NCBI GenBank assembly: GCA_002869605.1
Contig: PKUI01000040.1
Span: 1-21,877, forward strand
DNA length: 21,877 nucleotides
Source of the DNA: Desulfuromonas sp.
Lineage (GTDB): Bacteria > Desulfobacterota > Desulfuromonadia > Desulfuromonadales > SZUA-401
Reading direction: 5' to 3'
This document shows positions 19,365 through 21,877 of this stretch, piece after piece (the first letter of the stretch is position 1; every line of letters starts with the position of its first letter). The notes below the pieces were generated by a model. The model was not told where the DNA came from, searched no databases, and was given only the letters and a program-made list of their open reading frames with translations. Made by a program: the position numbers and the translations under genes.

Positions 19365-19523
19365 TTACTCAGTGATGGCCGAAACCGGGCAGGAATCAGC
19401 ACAGGCACCGCAATCGGTGCAGTCGTCGGTAATCTTGTACTTGTCAGCATCTTCGACAATGGCCGAAACAGGGCAGGTGTCTACACAAGCGCCACAAGCA
19501 ATACATTCTTCAGTAATCTTCAT
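19365..19523 (-). CDS. Small 2[4Fe-4S] ferredoxin
   Basis: A 52-residue low-potential electron carrier. Two complete cluster motifs are visible, CIACGACVDTCP (C7, C10, C13, C17) and CTDCGACADSCP (C35, C38, C41, C45). Each is the classical CxxCxxCxxxCP, so two [4Fe-4S] clusters are expected. The halves are obvious duplicates (KITEEC...CPVSAI and KITDDC...CPVSAI). The ATG is preceded by AAGGAGAG. It lies 36 bases downstream of frr and ends just before a strong terminator, so it appears to be the last gene of a translation-related operon. Its redox partner is not indicated by its neighbours. Confidence 0.95.
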   Translation of the reverse strand: MKITEECIACGACVDTCPVSAIVEDADKYKITDDCTDCGACADSCPVSAITE

Positions 19524-19559
19524 GATCTCTCTCCTTTTTCTGGGTGCGATATTGGAAGC

Positions 19560-20117
19560 CTAGATTTCCATAACTTCCTTTTCTTTATGGGCGACAACTT
19601 CGTCGACCTTCTCAACATAACTATCGGTCACATCCTGAACCTGCTTTTCCCCCCGCTTGAGATCGTCTTCGGTGATCTCTTTTTCCTTCTCAAGCATTTT
19701 GAGATTATCATTGGCATCGCGACGGGCATTTCGTACCGCAACCTTGGCATCTTCGCCCATACGCCGAATGACCTTAACCATCTCTTTACGCCGTTCCTCG
19801 GTCAGTGCAGGGATTGCGATACGTATCAACTGACCATCCGAGGCCGGGTTGAGCCCCAGATCCGCCTTGAAGATGGCCTTTTCAATGTCAGGAATCAGCT
19901 GTTTCTCCCAAGGCTGAATAGTGATCATTCGCGCTTCGGGAACAGCGAGCGTGCCAATCTGATTAAGCGGTGTCGGAGTACCATAATAATCGACGCGTAC
20001 ATCGTCAAGCAAAGATGTTGATGCTCGCCCGGTACGAACTTTACTCATCTCGCGCTTCAGGGCGTCCAGAGAACGACTCATGGCCCCTTTTGCTTCGGAA
20101 ATGACCTCATCCTGCAT
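19560..20117 (-). CDS. frr: Ribosome recycling factor
   Basis: With EF-G, splits post-termination ribosomes. The 185-residue protein has the exact family length. It shows [21 protein letters not shown] at residues 15-40, [14 protein letters not shown], and the C-terminal helix with [24 protein letters not shown] 20117 gives the expected [10 protein letters not shown] start and follows an AAGGGAGG SD encoded by the last codons of pyrH, only four bases after its stop. The two genes are therefore likely coupled. Confidence 0.97.
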   Translation of the reverse strand: MQDEVISEAKGAMSRSLDALKREMSKVRTGRASTSLLDDVRVDYYGTPTPLNQIGTLAVPEARMITIQPWEKQLIPDIEKAIFKADLGLNPASDGQLIRIAIPALTEERRKEMVKVIRRMGEDAKVAVRNARRDANDNLKMLEKEKEITEDDLKRGEKQVQDVTDSYVEKVDEVVAHKEKEVMEI

Positions 20118-20121
20118 CGAC

Positions 20122-21776
<1,655 letters not shown>

Positions 21777-21877
21777 GACATTCCTCCCGTCCATATCCAC
21801 GACACGGACCATACTCTTGTATTGATGTGAAACCTGGATATTGAAATAAAGCACATATTGAAAAGGCGGCCCATCAA

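Noticed and set aside
21777..21854. In-frame upstream extension of tsf to an ATG at 21854
   Set aside because: The extra 26 residues are not part of EF-Ts and no SD precedes that ATG, while GTG 21776 has GGGAGG in place and starts at the conserved N-terminus.

Overview
The window is a dense, vertically inherited chromosomal segment in which every supported gene is read from the minus strand (right to left). Protein sequences, gene order and strong Shine-Dalgarno (SD) sites suggest a Gram-negative bacterium of the Desulfuromonadales/Geobacter type. Three things point there: archaeal/bacterial-type LeuC/LeuD, a T-box leader in front of leuA (rare outside Gram-positives but known in this group, from memory), and the ilvD-ilvB-ilvN-ilvC-psd-pssA-leuA order. 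The taxon is an inference; no marker was searched.

Layout in transcription order. (1) 21776-19365: tsf, pyrH, frr and a 52-residue two-cluster ferredoxin, closed by a hairpin terminator. (2) 19317-14469: a promoter, then uppS, cdsA, dxr, rseP and tsaB, tightly packed. This is an envelope/isoprenoid/lipid cluster ending in a tRNA-modification gene. cdsA appears to lack a normal start codon. (3) 14472-14124: a short DUF465 (YdcH-like) gene with its own promoter. (4) 14061-7414: a leader with a terminator hairpin, then ilvD, ilvB, ilvN, ilvC (valine/isoleucine pathway) and psd, pssA (phosphatidylethanolamine synthesis), with long hairpins after ilvN and ilvC. (5) 7375-5345: a promoter, a leucine-type T-box riboswitch, an overlooked 38-codon ORF overlapping leuA by ATGA, leuA, and a hairpin. 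(6) 5341-3395: a promoter, leuC, leuD, and a terminator. (7) 3369-1: a promoter, leuB, an orphan EcfT-type membrane protein, truA, then a second promoter and rplM-rpsI (rpsI cut by the window edge).

Branched-chain amino acid genes dominate the middle. The ilv genes make 2-oxoisovalerate, which LeuA diverts to leucine, and LeuC/LeuD/LeuB complete that branch. The leucine branch is cut into three transcription units, and only leuA carries a visible tRNA-sensing leader.

I saw no mobile element, CRISPR array, tRNA, rRNA or defence system. The most unusual signals are the T-box/38-codon ORF/leuA arrangement, the AUC/AUU-like start of cdsA, the terminator-like hairpin in the ilvD leader, the orphan EcfT beside truA-rplM-rpsI, and two promoters whose -35 box contains the preceding gene's stop codon.
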